DNA of 64,000 nucleotides, taken from Gautieria morchelliformis (taxonomy: Eukaryota; Basidiomycota; Agaricomycetes; Gomphales; Gomphaceae). Positions 53,701-64,000 of this stretch are shown here, piece by piece. The notes under the pieces were generated by a model. It was not told where the DNA came from. It ran no database searches and worked only from the letters and a program-made list of their open reading frames with translations. The position numbers and the translations under genes were made by a program. The stretch covers positions 62,001-126,000 of the forward strand of contig WHVA01000011.1 of NCBI GenBank assembly GCA_015179125.1, written 5' to 3'. Each line of letters begins with the position of its first letter. Within the stretch, counting starts at the first letter, position 1.

Positions 53701-55294
53701 TGTCCCCCTCGGCCTGGTGTTTGACAAACCGACTGTCCGTGAGCAGGCTCGAGCAATTGATGGATTGCGTGATGGAGATCTCGGATTGACATGGGGGAAT
53801 GAGGAAGACGCGAATAAGAAACTGGAGAAACGTCCACGATCGCTCGAAATACCAGCTAGTACGAATAAGTATGTGGTACAAGATTACGCGACCGACTTCG
53901 AACACCTGCGGACCTCCTTAGATTCGAATTATGCTTCTGTGCCATCAGACTTCTCCACTCGACAGTTGACTGTCTTTCTTACTGGAGCCACCGGGTTCTT
54001 GGGAGCGTTCATACTTCGAGATCTTCTGTCGCGTCGGTCAAGAGTTAAAAAAGTCATTTGCCTGGTTCGAACATCGTCTTCTGAGGATGCGATCAGCCGC
54101 TTGCGAGACAGCTGTCGAGATCGAGGCATCTGGGATGACGATTGGCTTGTTGACTCGCGCCTGACCATTATTACCGGAGACCTCAGTCAAGCCAACTTTG
54201 GTCTGGATGATCTCCTATGGTCTCAGATGACTAATGAAGTCGACGCGGTTCTACATAACGGTGCTTGGGTGAGACCTGGTTTGCTCTGAAAGGGACGTGC
54301 GGGCTCATTTTTGTCAGGTGCACTGGGTTTACTCTTACGACAAGCTCCGAGCTGCCAATGTCACTTCGACTATGACTGTCATAAAATTAGCCTCGACAGG
54401 GCGTCCGAAACTGATAACTTTTGTTTCATCCACAGCAGCCATAGAAACTGAACATTATGTTCGACTTTCCGACAATTTGGTCAATGGCGGTGGGCTTGGA
54501 GTGCCAGAAGACGACGACCTGGAGGGTGCAAGAAGTGGTCTTAAGACGGGATATGGCCAGACAAAATGGGTTGCAGAGAAGCTCATAATGGAAGTTGGAC
54601 GCCGAGGTCTGAGTGGCTGTATATTGCGCCCGGGGTATGTCGTCGGTGATTCTCGCTCTGCTGGTGAGTAAACGACCTGAGCCGTGAAGTTACTGACCGC
54701 TGATCGCCAAACGTAGTGACTAACACAGATGACTTTGTCTGGCGGCTAGTCAAGGGTTGCATCCAGCTAGGTCTCATCCCTGACATCAACAATACTATCA
54801 ACATGGTCCCTGTAGACCACGTTGCCCGCTGCGCCGCCTTGGCAACGGTCCAGCCTTTGCTACTGGGTATCGTGTCCGTCCTGCAGGTCACATCCCGTCC
54901 CCCCGTGACATACAATAACCTGCTAGAGCCTTTGTCGCGGTACGGCTATCCGGTTGAAAAATGCGAATATATAGTGTGGAGACAGAAACTGGAACAGCAC
55001 GTCCTCTCGCTTCAGGACAACGCATTGTTCCCCTTGCTGCATTTCGTTTTGGATGACTTACCTACGAGCACCAAATCGGCGGAATTGGACGATACAAACA
55101 CTAAATCACTGCTTAGCGCTGAGCCGGGTCACCTAGCAGCCTCCGTGAATGACGAGCTGATTGGGAAGTACCTAGCTTGGTTGGTAACCGCCGAGTTTCT
55201 GCCTCCACCATCGAGTGCCGCAGAATTTGCATTACCTGAGGTTACCGCCTTTAGCGGCAGTTCTAAGGCTGTAGGTCGAAGTGGTCGCACGTAA
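50732..55294 (+). CDS. lys2: L-2-aminoadipate reductase (lysine biosynthesis)
   Basis: Six exons, join(50732..51839, 51896..52333, 52393..53388, 53436..54268, 54318..54663, 54717..55294), give 1432 residues, the usual length for Lys2. All five introns (47-59 nt) keep frame. Domains in order: an N-terminal condensation-like region; an AMP-binding adenylation domain (about 260-810) with [15 protein letters not shown] near residue 462, [10 protein letters not shown] and [18 protein letters not shown]; a carrier domain with [10 protein letters not shown], the Ser near residue 919 taking phosphopantetheine; and an NAD(P)-binding thioester reductase with [11 protein letters not shown] near residue 1026 and [11 protein letters not shown]. 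It activates alpha-aminoadipate with ATP, loads it on the carrier and reduces it to the semialdehyde. It needs a separate Lys5-type phosphopantetheinyl transferase, not seen here. Confidence 0.95.
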
Positions 55295-55582
55295 CTCTTG
55301 TATCGTACTATGCTCGGCCCTGATCAAGCCACTTGCAATCTGGTCCGAATGACTGCGACTCGACAAAAAGCATTTGCCAATGTCACATAGCAGCCAGACG
55401 TAAGTACCCGTAGAATCCATGAATGTTTGCCACCAATCGTTTCAATACGGCGATCTTAGAAGAAAAAGGCTAAATTCTATTATCTCGACTGGCTTACAAC
55501 TCCCGGCTTGAGCCTTGTGTTTCCCATTCTGGGTTCTCGTCCGGACATTGACTAATTTAGTGAGAAGACCCATAACCAGGAA

Positions 55583-58045
55583 CTATGTACACAATGCCTC
55601 GAAGGCAGAGGCAACTCGTGCCGCCATGTCAACACCACTGTTACTCATGCCAAACTCAGCATGCCCAGGGGCTTCGGTATAAAACTCAAGGAAAAGTTGT
55701 ACACTATCGGATATACTTTTGGTCTTGGCTCGCGAGTCTACGCCTGACAGAGCGCGTTGTACAATGTCCTGGTTGACAGGGTCTTCGAAGGTAAGAAGGC
55801 ATACTAAGGCTGCCAAATGACACCGGAAGAAATCTAGTTCTGGTGTGCTCTGGAATATCTAGAATTTAGACATACCACTTGGAAAAACAGCGATAGAAGC
55901 AGTACACACGGATGACTCAGACTTGATATTCGTCTCGACGAAGAACGACACAAGGCATTCAATTGCGTTCAAGCGCACGGGACACCGGCATGAAAACGCA
56001 CAGCGTCTTCCACCACAGCAGGAAGGGTTCAAGACTGATCATATGATATAAGCATGGTCTGAAATGGAAGATCCATACAAGTACTCACCCACATCCCGGA
56101 GATGTCTCTTTGTCTCGTCGATTGCCAGTACCAGGTTAGACAGAAGAGCAAGAGCCAAGCATTGGCGGTCCAGGGAGTCTTTCTGGATATAGCCTGCCTT
56201 GTCCTCAAGCTCACCTACTTCCTCTTCCTCTGGCCAATGAGATTGGGAGAGGATTTCGCGCACAAGGAAAGTAAGAAAATCCGAAGGGCCAACAATCAGG
56301 AGCTGGCACCATTCGACGCTCAAATGCGAAATATTGATGAGCACTCTAAGGTTACTCTCCATACAACAAGCTGTAATGCAAGCGAATTCAATGCTCAAAT
56401 TGACTTCCTACCCCGTTTGAAAGTGCTCACTGGTATGACGCCGCTTGGTCTCTGCATTGAGGATGGAAATCACAATACAAAGTGCGACCAACCCTGCGGC
56501 AAGGTTCTCCCGCTCTACGTCTAGGGTTGCCGTTCCGATGGATGGGGACCACGAACCAAGAAGAAAGGCATCGATGATTCTGAGGCAGTAGTCGATGTGC
56601 TCCAAATCGGGTATACCGTGTGTCTTCGCCGGGAGCAACGCGAAGCCGGAGGTGTATGCGTCGAGTCGCGGACGGAGGAGAGCCAGCTCGGTCAATAAAG
56701 ATTGAAGGACGACGGGAAGCATCTCATCAGGATATAATGAGGGGGGTGTGCGTGACAGCGCATGCGATGCGAGGAGTCGCGTAGAGGGCTAATATAATCC
56801 AAGGTCGCTCGATTGCAATCTCCGAAATGATTATGATGAAAAGCCACCCACAACAGAAGATGCTAGCAAGTCAGACCTATTGACGATGGTGTTACGAAGG
56901 TTGGCGAACTGCCCTATAAATGGTCATCGACGCCCAACTGAACCAGCAAGAAAGCATGACTGACAGCAATTCTTTCTGTCTTTGAGGAGGCAGTATGGAC
57001 ATCACCAATTGCAGCCAAACCGTCTTCCTCGCTGCGGGTTTGAAGAAGACGTAGCACTACGTCGAAAAAGCCGTTCTTGTGGCCAAGGTCATCCACGTCT
57101 CGCTTATCACGCGCCACAAGCGCGACAAAGAATGCCAGGTAAGGGTCGAGAACCTACAAGGTTTCAGCACTCGCACGGATAAAGGGTGCCGCTTTATACC
57201 TTGTCGTTGCTCTTAGCGACATGCGTCATTGCGTCCCAAGCATGGCTGATGAAATCTGCCGCCTTTGCTTTGCGCATAAACTCTGAGTCGCACATCTTTA
57301 GTACGATCTCCGAAGCACTGGGAAGGGATTAATGAGGAACGTGAGCGGGGTAGAACAAAATGGAGCCATACCTGCTACGTTGGACGCTCGCAGCCATACC
57401 AGGCACTTCTAGGCCCTCGAAGAGATACCCTACCTCGTCAAGAAAACGGCGAGACTCGCCCTTTGACCTCAGCTCAGTGATGCTCATGAGGTCGTTATTC
57501 GCACCAGGAACGTGACGAGGATCATCCTATGATGCCTTTGTGGTAAGCAAGGAGAGATAGTACCAAGTTTGTGTTTGTGTTTGTAAGCGCACCTCCGAGT
57601 GGTCGACTCCCCATCTAGTTCGTAGGTCCGTATAGCTCTCTCTGACGTCGTCATCAGGCTCTAGACTCGGGCTGTCGACAACACTGAGCGGAGTCTCGGC
57701 CGATGAAATCTCCTGCGATGCGAGGCCGGGGGGCAGGGCAACCAGGAAGGAGCGAGACTGCGAGTATGTACGAAGGTGTGGCTTGGAGACGGACGGTGAA
57801 GGTGAGGGCGGGGAAGGCGGTCGCTGCCTGGGTTGTGGGGAAGTGGCGATGACACTGGGCAACGACAAAGTTGCGGACAGAGGATTGCGTGCTGGTGTTG
57901 ACTCTGTTGAGCGAGAAATGTCTGGCGACGACTGGGATGCAGAGAGCTTCCGACGCTTTGGGACCGGTTCTACACTGGGAGGGCTTTGGTTTGCCGTGGA
58001 CGACCGCTTCCCATACTGCACAAGCTTGCCAGTTCGCGGGCTCAT
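55583..58045 (-). CDS. WAPL/Rad61-like cohesin release factor
   Basis: Exons on the minus strand run from 58045 to 55583 with about seven short introns. The N-terminus is Ser/Pro-rich and basic (PVPKRRKLSASQSSPD) and probably disordered. After the first intron (about 57540-57594) comes the conserved WAPL start, NDLMSITELRSKGESRRFLD EVGYLFEGL, then armadillo-like helices: EIVLKMCDSEFMRKAKAADF, DPYLAFFVALVARDKRDVDD, LRIIDAFLLGSWSP, ESNLRVLINISHLS and a terminal HLAALVCLLTFEDPVNQDIV. The SxxELRxxGExxRFxDE text is the family signature. The product should open the cohesin ring and release it from chromatin. The exon near 56750-56930 is not fully resolved. It is divergent from the Bir1-like gene. 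Confidence 0.72.
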
Positions 58046-58161
58046 AACCGATGCTAGACGCTGGGTAACCGAAAACGCGCTGTGGTCACTCGTGTCACAT
58101 GTCACCGTACGTGTTCGACAAGCAGTTTCCGCTTTGCCATTGATGCCTGAGAGGCCCACGA
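58046..58161. promoter_or_regulatory. Short bidirectional promoter between WAPL-like and Bir1-like genes
   Basis: Only about 116 bp separate the two divergent start codons, so both core promoters and 5' UTRs must share or overlap this stretch. I see no TATA box. The stretch contains tgtcacatgtcac with inverted symmetry (near 58095-58107). Confidence 0.6.
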
Positions 58162-59932
58162 TGCACTCATACGATGCACGCTGCGCCTCGTTTACCCCGC
58201 CACTTCGTCCAAAGTCGTCCTCCAAAGGCATCCCTGACTTGCGTTGGCCTCATCCAGCCTCTTTTCTCGCTACACCCACTTCCCTTGCCTCTGCAGGCTT
58301 CTACTTCAATCCCTCTCCCACCACACCAGACGCCGTCTCCTGCTTCATCTGTGACAAAGGCCTCGCTGATTGGGATCCGGAGGATGACCCTGCCCAGATT
58401 CACTTGCAAAAGTGTCCCAAATGCCCCTGGGCCATGCTCAAGTGTGTCACGCCTGCCAATAACAATGGAAGGTCTGATTTTATCATGTCTGTTGCAAGCC
58501 GCGCTGGTTTAATTTCGAGTTCCATGCAGTCTCAAGCTCCCATCCTCTCGCCTTCCTTCGTCACGTGTCGTGGAGAAAGCGCGTCTCGCGACTTTTGGCC
58601 CAGAAGGAAAGAAATGGTGGCCGCATGATGGTAGGAACAAAGGTCCGACTTCGAAGATGGTCTGTGTACACAACCGTCCCAATGCACTGCCTCTCATCCA
58701 CTCTTTAGATGGCAAAGGCAGGCTTTATTTATGCCCCTGTAAACAACAAAGATGACACTTGTGAGTGCATCTACTGCGGTGTAGAGCTAGCTGGATGGGA
58801 ACCCGAGGACGACCCAATGTATGTGTTCCCTCACATTTACCTTTGTCTTCCGAATATCGACAAGCCTTACAGGGAAGAGCACCGCAGCCGTCAAGCCAAA
58901 AAGGGACCTTGTCCATTCTTCGCGAGCTCCAGTGATATATCGGAGCCGACAAAGCGAACCCGCTCTAGATCTAAACCGCCTCCCATGACTCCCATCGCCT
59001 CTTCTTCGGACCAAGAATACCATCCTCCTGGAACTAGATCCTCCACACGGCCTCCAAGCAGCAAGAAGCCAGTGGGCAGTGCCAAGTCTAAGGCATCAGC
59101 CAAATCTTCAAAGAAATATACAAGAGTTAAGAAGACAATAGAGGAAGAAGTTGTCGCCGAGTATCGCATTGCATTGGATGCAGATGAAGATGCACCACCC
59201 AAGCCCCGTCCAAAACCTCGACGAGCTAAATCCCGGTCTCGCACACGGGCCTCGTCTACTCAGAGTACAGTTGCTGATGACACCGATATCGACATGTCCT
59301 CCTCTGTGTCTTCGGCGCCAGTGACAACACCGCAGCCCCTGGTTGAGCCCTCCCATGAGCCAGAAGACGTCCCATCGGTTTCCCCGGCAGTAGCGTTGCC
59401 TCTATCCAAATCCTTTCAAAGTCCCGAAGACGAAGAATTTGCGCGTGAAGAGCAGGCATTAGAAGAACAGGCTCGCCAACTCATGCTCACCGACGCGACC
59501 TTCTCCCTTGCCTCCAGTCTGCCGCACGAGGAGAAGAGCGATATTGTGAAGTCGCAGCGTGAAGTTGTGCAAGACACGGATCCACACAGCGCACCGTCGG
59601 TAAATAAGGGTAAGGGTAAAGCGAAGGCATCGACAGGTGAAGATTATATGATCACTAATGCAGATGCTCCCCCCATCACGACGCCCATGACACCTCCCCG
59701 TGCGGCACCCATCGCCAAACCTGCTGTTTCTTCCGTTGTAAAATTCCCACAGCTTCTTCCTGAAGATTCTCTTACTACTTTGACTGAGGCGGAACGAGCA
59801 ATGACGGTTGAGCAGTGGGTTCGACATGCGATGGATCGCCAGTATGAGCAGCTAAAATCCGACGGTCGACAGAAGATCGACGCCTTCAAGGCACGCGCGG
59901 TCGAGGTGGCGAAACAGATTCAAAGCCTGTAG
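58162..59932 (+). CDS. Bir1/survivin-like protein with two BIR domains
   Basis: The first BIR reads WPHPASFLATPTSLASAGFY then CFICDKGLADWDPEDDPAQI H, with C-x2-C-x16-H-x6-C. The second, spread over three exons, reads ARLATFG, KWWPHDGRNKGP, MAKAGFIYAP then CIYCGVELAGWEPEDDP and H...CPF. Predicted introns: about 58447-58532, 58660-58708 and 58820-58879. A long Ser/Pro-rich, basic and acidic linker (about 58930-59700) leads to a C-terminal helix (TVEQWVRHAMDRQYEQLK, FKARAVEVAKQIQ). Two BIRs plus a C-terminal helix are typical of yeast-type Bir1, part of the chromosomal passenger complex with Aurora kinase and INCENP. The first splice donor is uncertain. An apoptosis inhibitor role is not implied. 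Confidence 0.8.
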
Positions 59933-60209
59933 CTAGTTCTAACGTGTACCACGTCTCTTGTGTCTTGTATTATTCTAGACAATCGTCCCAAAAAGACTAC
60001 CATGCTGAAAGGCAGGTTCTGATCCCATATAAGAAGTAACGAAGGTTGTTAATATCCTTGCGACTTGTATGGAGACAGGTTGGTAACATTCCACTGAGGA
60101 GTTACTTTGAAAGCTTTATAGTAACAAGGTATGGCATACCATCGGGAAACGCATATCATAAGCAATTTGGATACATGGCAAGAAACAATGACCACATCGA
60201 ATTGCCCGA

Positions 60210-60795
60210 TCACTATGCCATTTATCAGTGACAATTCCGATCTTATAAAGTTCGCAACTCACGAAAACAAGAGCAGCACCCTTGGTCTTTTTGTCCCCTC
60301 CCAGCTCGAAGCTTAAATAACATCATCAATACAGCTGAAGCGAAATGGTACAGGAGATACTCACTGCTTGCACCGTTTCAGAGGGAGCTGATGCTTGTAT
60401 TTGCACACAGTGCATTCCAACCGTAACACAACCTTCTTTGTCGTTTTCGCCTGTTGGACACAGAGCATCATGAGATGGTTCATGTACGGAGCTTTGCCTC
60501 TAACCTTCTTGTGGAACACTGGCTTTGTCTGACCTCCATAACCCGACTGCTTGCGGTCGTAACGGCGTTTGCCTTGCGCAAAGATAGAGTCCTTGCCCTT
60601 CTTGTACTGCGTCACTTTATGAGGCCTATGATATCAAGGATTAGGATATCTTCAAGCCGAAGAACCGCGAAACGTACGTGTGCTTCTTGCACTGTTTGCC
60701 CTTGCAATATGTCCGACGAGTCCTGTTATATCATGAGTTTTTGAAGTAGTACAAGCTGAAAGACAGAGAAGAACCTACTTAGGAATGTTGACCAT
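60210..60795 (-). CDS. rpl44: Large-subunit ribosomal protein eL42 (L36a/L44)
   Basis: The minus strand, spliced over short introns of about 50-55 nt, starts [20 protein letters not shown] and continues [55 protein letters not shown] and [16 protein letters not shown]. Four zinc-binding Cys are present (C-x4-C near the start, C-x2-C near the end). Residue 56 is Pro, the form associated with cycloheximide sensitivity in yeasts. After ALVF there is no immediate stop. A GTGAGT donor and CATAG acceptor with a branch-like ctgataa would put the TGA (60210-60212) in a last exon of three bases. If that is wrong the protein reads on about 30 residues. The first exon is only 17 nt of coding sequence. 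Confidence 0.93.
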
Positions 60796-61331
60796 GGCGA
60801 TCTTGAGGCGTGCTTAACGCGAAGAGGGTAGATGTATAGCTGCTTACAAAGACGCGCGGAGTTTCATGACTGCTTATGTACGCATAGTGCTACATTTACG
60901 AGTGGCTGGACTACGTAGTCTACGCTACTTAGTGGGATACTTATAAAAACGGTGATCGGTCCAAATGGGACCCAAGTTGATATTGTACTTGGTACTTAGG
61001 ACATTAACTATATAATCCTTGCAGTCCCCTGTTAAACAAATTTGGGTCCACGTTCAACTTACAGTAAGAGTACTGTAAGCTCGTAGCTTGGATTTCTTTG
61101 TGAGAGTTTGTTACTGTATATGTAACTTTGTGAAGCTTTGCTTGATCAGGAAATTAATCACTCAGTATGCAAAAAATTAGAGACGGGACAGCCTCTGTTG
61201 TAAATTGAGGAGATAACTAGACAAGTTGCTTGGCAAGACAAAGAGGGCATGTCTGCGGTGGAGTGAAAATCAGGCACATAAAATCAAACAAAATTTTATA
61301 ATTCAGACAAGGAAGAACAACGAACGCTTAC
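60796..61331. other. Intergenic region between the two ribosomal protein genes
   Basis: No gene seen. It should hold the eL42 promoter (right next to 60796, including a pyrimidine-rich strand on the minus side) and the eS12 3' end. Confidence 0.6.
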
Positions 61332-61832
61332 CTAGCGGTTTTTGAAGTAGTCCAGCACAACATGCAGACCTTCACTCTCAACACCATACTCTTTAACAAC
61401 GACGCAAGAACATCCGACTACTTTGCGTGCGTTGCCTTCACGGTCGATCTTGCAAAGACCAGCCCACGTTCCAAGGACTTTGGCGTCGCTGACCTTGATC
61501 AAGTTGATGTTGTGATCGGCGCACAGCGCCTCGATGAGCTTGATGTATTCAGCCTCGGTACAGGTATCAACGAGGACGCAAAGATGCGCCTGACGCTTGT
61601 CTAGGGCCTTTGCGCATTCACGAAGGCCGCGAGCAAGCCCGTCGTGGACGAGGGCGTTTTTGAGTACTTGCTGTTGGGCAGAAAGTAGAGGTTGGTCAGG
61701 CTATGCTGAGCTGGGAACAATAATCTCATTTACCTGAAGAGCATCTTCTAGGGACAATTGTCCCTTAGGAGCCTCCTTGGCCTCAACTTCAACCGGGGCG
61801 TCGACTTGAATCTCATTTCCAGCGTCAGACAT
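61332..61832 (-). CDS. rps12: Small-subunit ribosomal protein eS12
   Basis: Complement(join(61332..61670, 61734..61832)) gives 145 residues with one 63-nt intron after residue 33. Text includes [89 protein letters not shown] and VVKEYG, the eS12 (L7Ae-like fold) sequence. The length matches the family. The ATG (61832) directly follows a probable short leader. It lies in tandem with eL42 on the same strand. Confidence 0.96.
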
Positions 61833-62368
61833 CCTAAGGGGAACTCGTTAATAACGGGAAGTAAATGGATAGTATTATGACTTACTTGTGATCTCTTCGT
61901 TCGCTGTCGTTGAGAAAGAAAGTATTCCGGTTAGAGAACTTAGATGATGGTCCGTGCGGATGCCCGAACAAGCAGCTGACTCAGCAGCTGAGCAGGCGCT
62001 GCCTGAACCTCAAATACGGGACACCTTTCTTTCATCGCCGAATGCCAAGGTCGTTCAGCTTGGAGGAGCAGTAAGCCTTCACAGCAATTATGGTCGTCTG
62101 GCTCCAGCAATCCGGTGCGAATATAAAAACCACCATAACCATGGAACTGCCGACGCGGCAACGGTACTAGTACATGTGCCTGGTGCCTGCAGCTTCCCAC
62201 GATTTTCCAGGGTTACCGTTTGGAGCATAATGTTACTTGGTTGTGACAGATTATATTCATACTACCTCAAGCCGAGCTGCATATTTTTCACTTTGAGCCT
62301 GCGTGCATGGCTTAATCATATCGCGAGTCGACATGACAGATCGAGTACTCACAAACAATAGAGGATCC
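61833..62368. other. Intergenic region upstream of eS12
   Basis: A 135-codon plus-strand frame (61954-62361) has no recognisable motif and lies where the eS12 promoter and the DcpS 3' UTR should be, so I do not call it a gene. A possible 5' UTR intron of eS12 (donor near 61889) cannot be confirmed. Confidence 0.5.
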
Positions 62369-63643
62369 TTATCTATCAAGGAGATCCTGAGCCTCAAGCA
62401 TGGGCTGAAATAAAGCACTCTGTTCTCCAAGTTCGTACGTCAGCGTCATCTGGGCCAGAAGTGTCGGCCCTATGAGGGGCGAAAGCTCTAGCTAACAAAT
62501 AGTTCCGCATCAGGCAGAGTTTCCTGTTCACCATTTGGGAGACATACCAGCGAAATAATATCCTCGAGGAGATGGGCTTGTCCTATGCAAATACCTTTGA
62601 ACCCGGAGTAATTCGCATTGACTATATGAACGTGAAAATGGTCTTGACCATATGGATAGCTTCAATAGGTTGCAATGGAGAGAAAGCAAGCGGCGCACAG
62701 TAGGATGGCTGGTAATGAATATAGAATCGTAGGGATTGCTCGCCCTCTAAACCCCACTTCTCCCTCACCAGTCTTCCAGCCTCACGACGAATTGCCTTCA
62801 ACATAGGGATGTCCTTTCTTGTAAGATCACGTAGGGTAGCAATAGAACGCGAGTGGACAATGGCAACAAGGTAGAGGGAAGAGATTGTCTCCAGATCCCA
62901 TTTCATGTCGGGCAGAATGATAAAGCCCGTCTCAGGATTATTGTCCTCGAACAAGAGTTTATTAGATTCAACATTGTGAGAGAGAATATTGTGAACCCTT
63001 CTTGTATAGTTTAAGGCTTCAGCAAACGTAATCAAGAAAGGTGAGAGCCACCTGCCATTCGAAACGAGAAGGCGGGAACCCCTGGATATAAGGTTGAACG
63101 ACAGTTTGGTAAAGAAGGGGGGTCTCCTTGACCATAATTATGCGCTGCCTGGAATACTGGGCTCGATGTAAGCCGCCGAGATGGTGGACGTTATTTGGAG
63201 GAGGTTACTTTTCGAATATGAACATCCGTCGCAGGACAGATGACATTGATTTTCACGTCTGGACATTCCGAGTTCCGAGCCAACCAGCCCAGCAGCCAGT
63301 GATACTTGAAGCAAGACTGTCAGCGCTGGCCTGATCCGGGTTCAGATGGGAGGAATGCACAATATCATTGCTCTCTAAGGGCTTGACTTGTTCCACGAGA
63401 TCTTGCACCAAGGTGTGTGCGAAATCAACAGGAAGGTGCGTTCTTTGCAGTGATATTATCGCTGGACTCGGAGAGTCCGAGCTTGCATGAGGAAGCTTGC
63501 CGAGTATGAATAAGGAATGAACAAGAGGATCTGTTGAAAATTCAATAAACCTAATAACCATCATAATGTATAATACCATCGTTAAGAACTCTGTCGAAAC
63601 GAAAATTTCGAAGCAGTGCAACATCGACACTTTTGCCTTGCAT
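62369..63643 (-). CDS. Scavenger mRNA decapping enzyme DcpS (HIT family)
   Basis: The minus strand starts at ATG 63643 (MQGKSVDVALLRNFRFDRVL), followed by a 46-nt intron (63531-63576). Next come DPLVHSLFILGKLP, AIISLQRTHLPVDFAHTLVQ, then VKINVICPATDVHIRK, YSRQRIIMVKETPLLYQTVV QPYI, ILPDMKWDLETISSLYLVAI, SIATLRDLTRKDIPML and FYIHYQPSYYHFHVHIVNAN. The last contains the HIT triad H-F-H-V-H, split by an intron between the two Tyr. The end is LTYELGEQSALFQPMLEAQD and a stop at 62369-62371. The enzyme hydrolyses the cap nucleotide left after 3'-5' mRNA decay. The call at 62622-63035 alone would miss the active site. Confidence 0.93.
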
Positions 63644-64000
63644 GGTGCCGGTCAGCGGCAAGGGATCGCGTTGGTCACAACATCACGTGACAGTATACCC
63701 ATGTGTCCTCGACCCATTTGTCTGATTCAACGACATACATATATAAAGACTGGCGCCAAGGCTCTTCTAGACTTTAAAAGCTCTGGTTTCCGGAAGAGCC
63801 GTAGTACGTGTTTATTTAGACCGCCTTGAACAGACACCTCTCAGGAACGCTGCACACGCTCGGCCGTTCGTCGGTTCTACCTAATCACTGCAACTTACAT
63901 ATTATAAATACGTATGCCCGTGAGTCCTGCCTTATTCTTCCAGCTTTCGCGTTACTTATGTCGGGACCCGTCTGCCTATGTATTCGGCCCATTAAACCAT
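63644..64000. other. Right window edge, DcpS upstream region
   Basis: No complete gene is seen. A plus-strand ATG at 63959 opens a frame that runs off the window (MSGPVCLCIRPIKP), which may be the start of the next gene. Thirteen codons are too few to judge. Confidence 0.35.

Noticed and set aside
57783..58628. 281-codon plus frame suggesting a longer N-terminus for the Bir1-like protein
   Set aside because: Its first 126 codons run over the WAPL-like first exon on the other strand and are Gly/Arg-rich shadow text; the BIR part begins after Met 58162.
61954..62361. 135-codon plus frame upstream of eS12
   Set aside because: No family resemblance, and it covers the eS12 promoter and DcpS 3' end.

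Overview
The window looks like nuclear DNA of a filamentous basidiomycete, probably an Agaricomycete. The host genes are cut by many short introns (about 46-75 nt, GT...AG), and they include fungal lysine biosynthesis (alpha-aminoadipate reductase), a fungal secreted acid phosphatase, cytosolic ribosomal proteins and a Bir1-type BIR protein. The repeat half is dominated by chromodomain-bearing Ty3/gypsy elements and Ty1/copia relics. No species is named here because nothing in the sequence fixes it.

The window falls into two halves. From 1 to about 42.4 kb it is a nested retrotransposon cluster with no credible host gene. In order: a plus-strand copia relic (about 290-4100) split by a 738-bp solo LTR; a nearly complete minus-strand gypsy chromovirus G1 (4919-14473) with matched 213-bp LTRs and a 5-bp target duplication; a minisatellite; a short copia-like element with gag but no pol (16047-17301); a minus-strand gypsy G2 (17302 to about 23960) fused to the 3' end and LTR of an oppositely oriented relative; a plus-strand gypsy G3 of the same family (24592-31613); the 3' part of a G1-like element G4 (31614-35382); a small internally deleted gypsy G5 (35383-39637); and the 5' half of a minus-strand copia element with an iMet-type primer site (39638 to about 42374). 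Eight clean TG...CA insertions without pol, read as solo LTRs, sit inside these elements. Seven have identical or near-identical 4-5 bp duplications, so much of the order of events can be read.

From 42.6 kb to the end is a compact gene block: a Mau2/Scc4-like cohesin loader (+), a secreted acid phosphatase (-), a coiled-coil protein with an FN3-like N-terminus (+), alpha-aminoadipate reductase Lys2 (+), a WAPL/Rad61-like cohesin release factor (-), a two-BIR Bir1/survivin-like protein (+), ribosomal proteins eL42 (-) and eS12 (-), and the scavenger decapping enzyme DcpS (-). Three of these concern chromosome cohesion or segregation. The WAPL-like and Bir1-like genes are divergent, with start codons only about 116 bp apart.

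The most unusual material is accessory coding in the gypsy elements. G2 and G3 carry, on the strand opposite pol and next to the 3' LTR, a gene-like ORF with a coiled coil, a six-cysteine pattern matching the fungal Zn2Cys6 spacing, a well-formed 54-nt intron and an acidic tail. G1 and G4 carry a different long sense-strand ORF in the env position. All copies are damaged, but the same ORFs recur in independent insertions, so they look like normal parts of these families.
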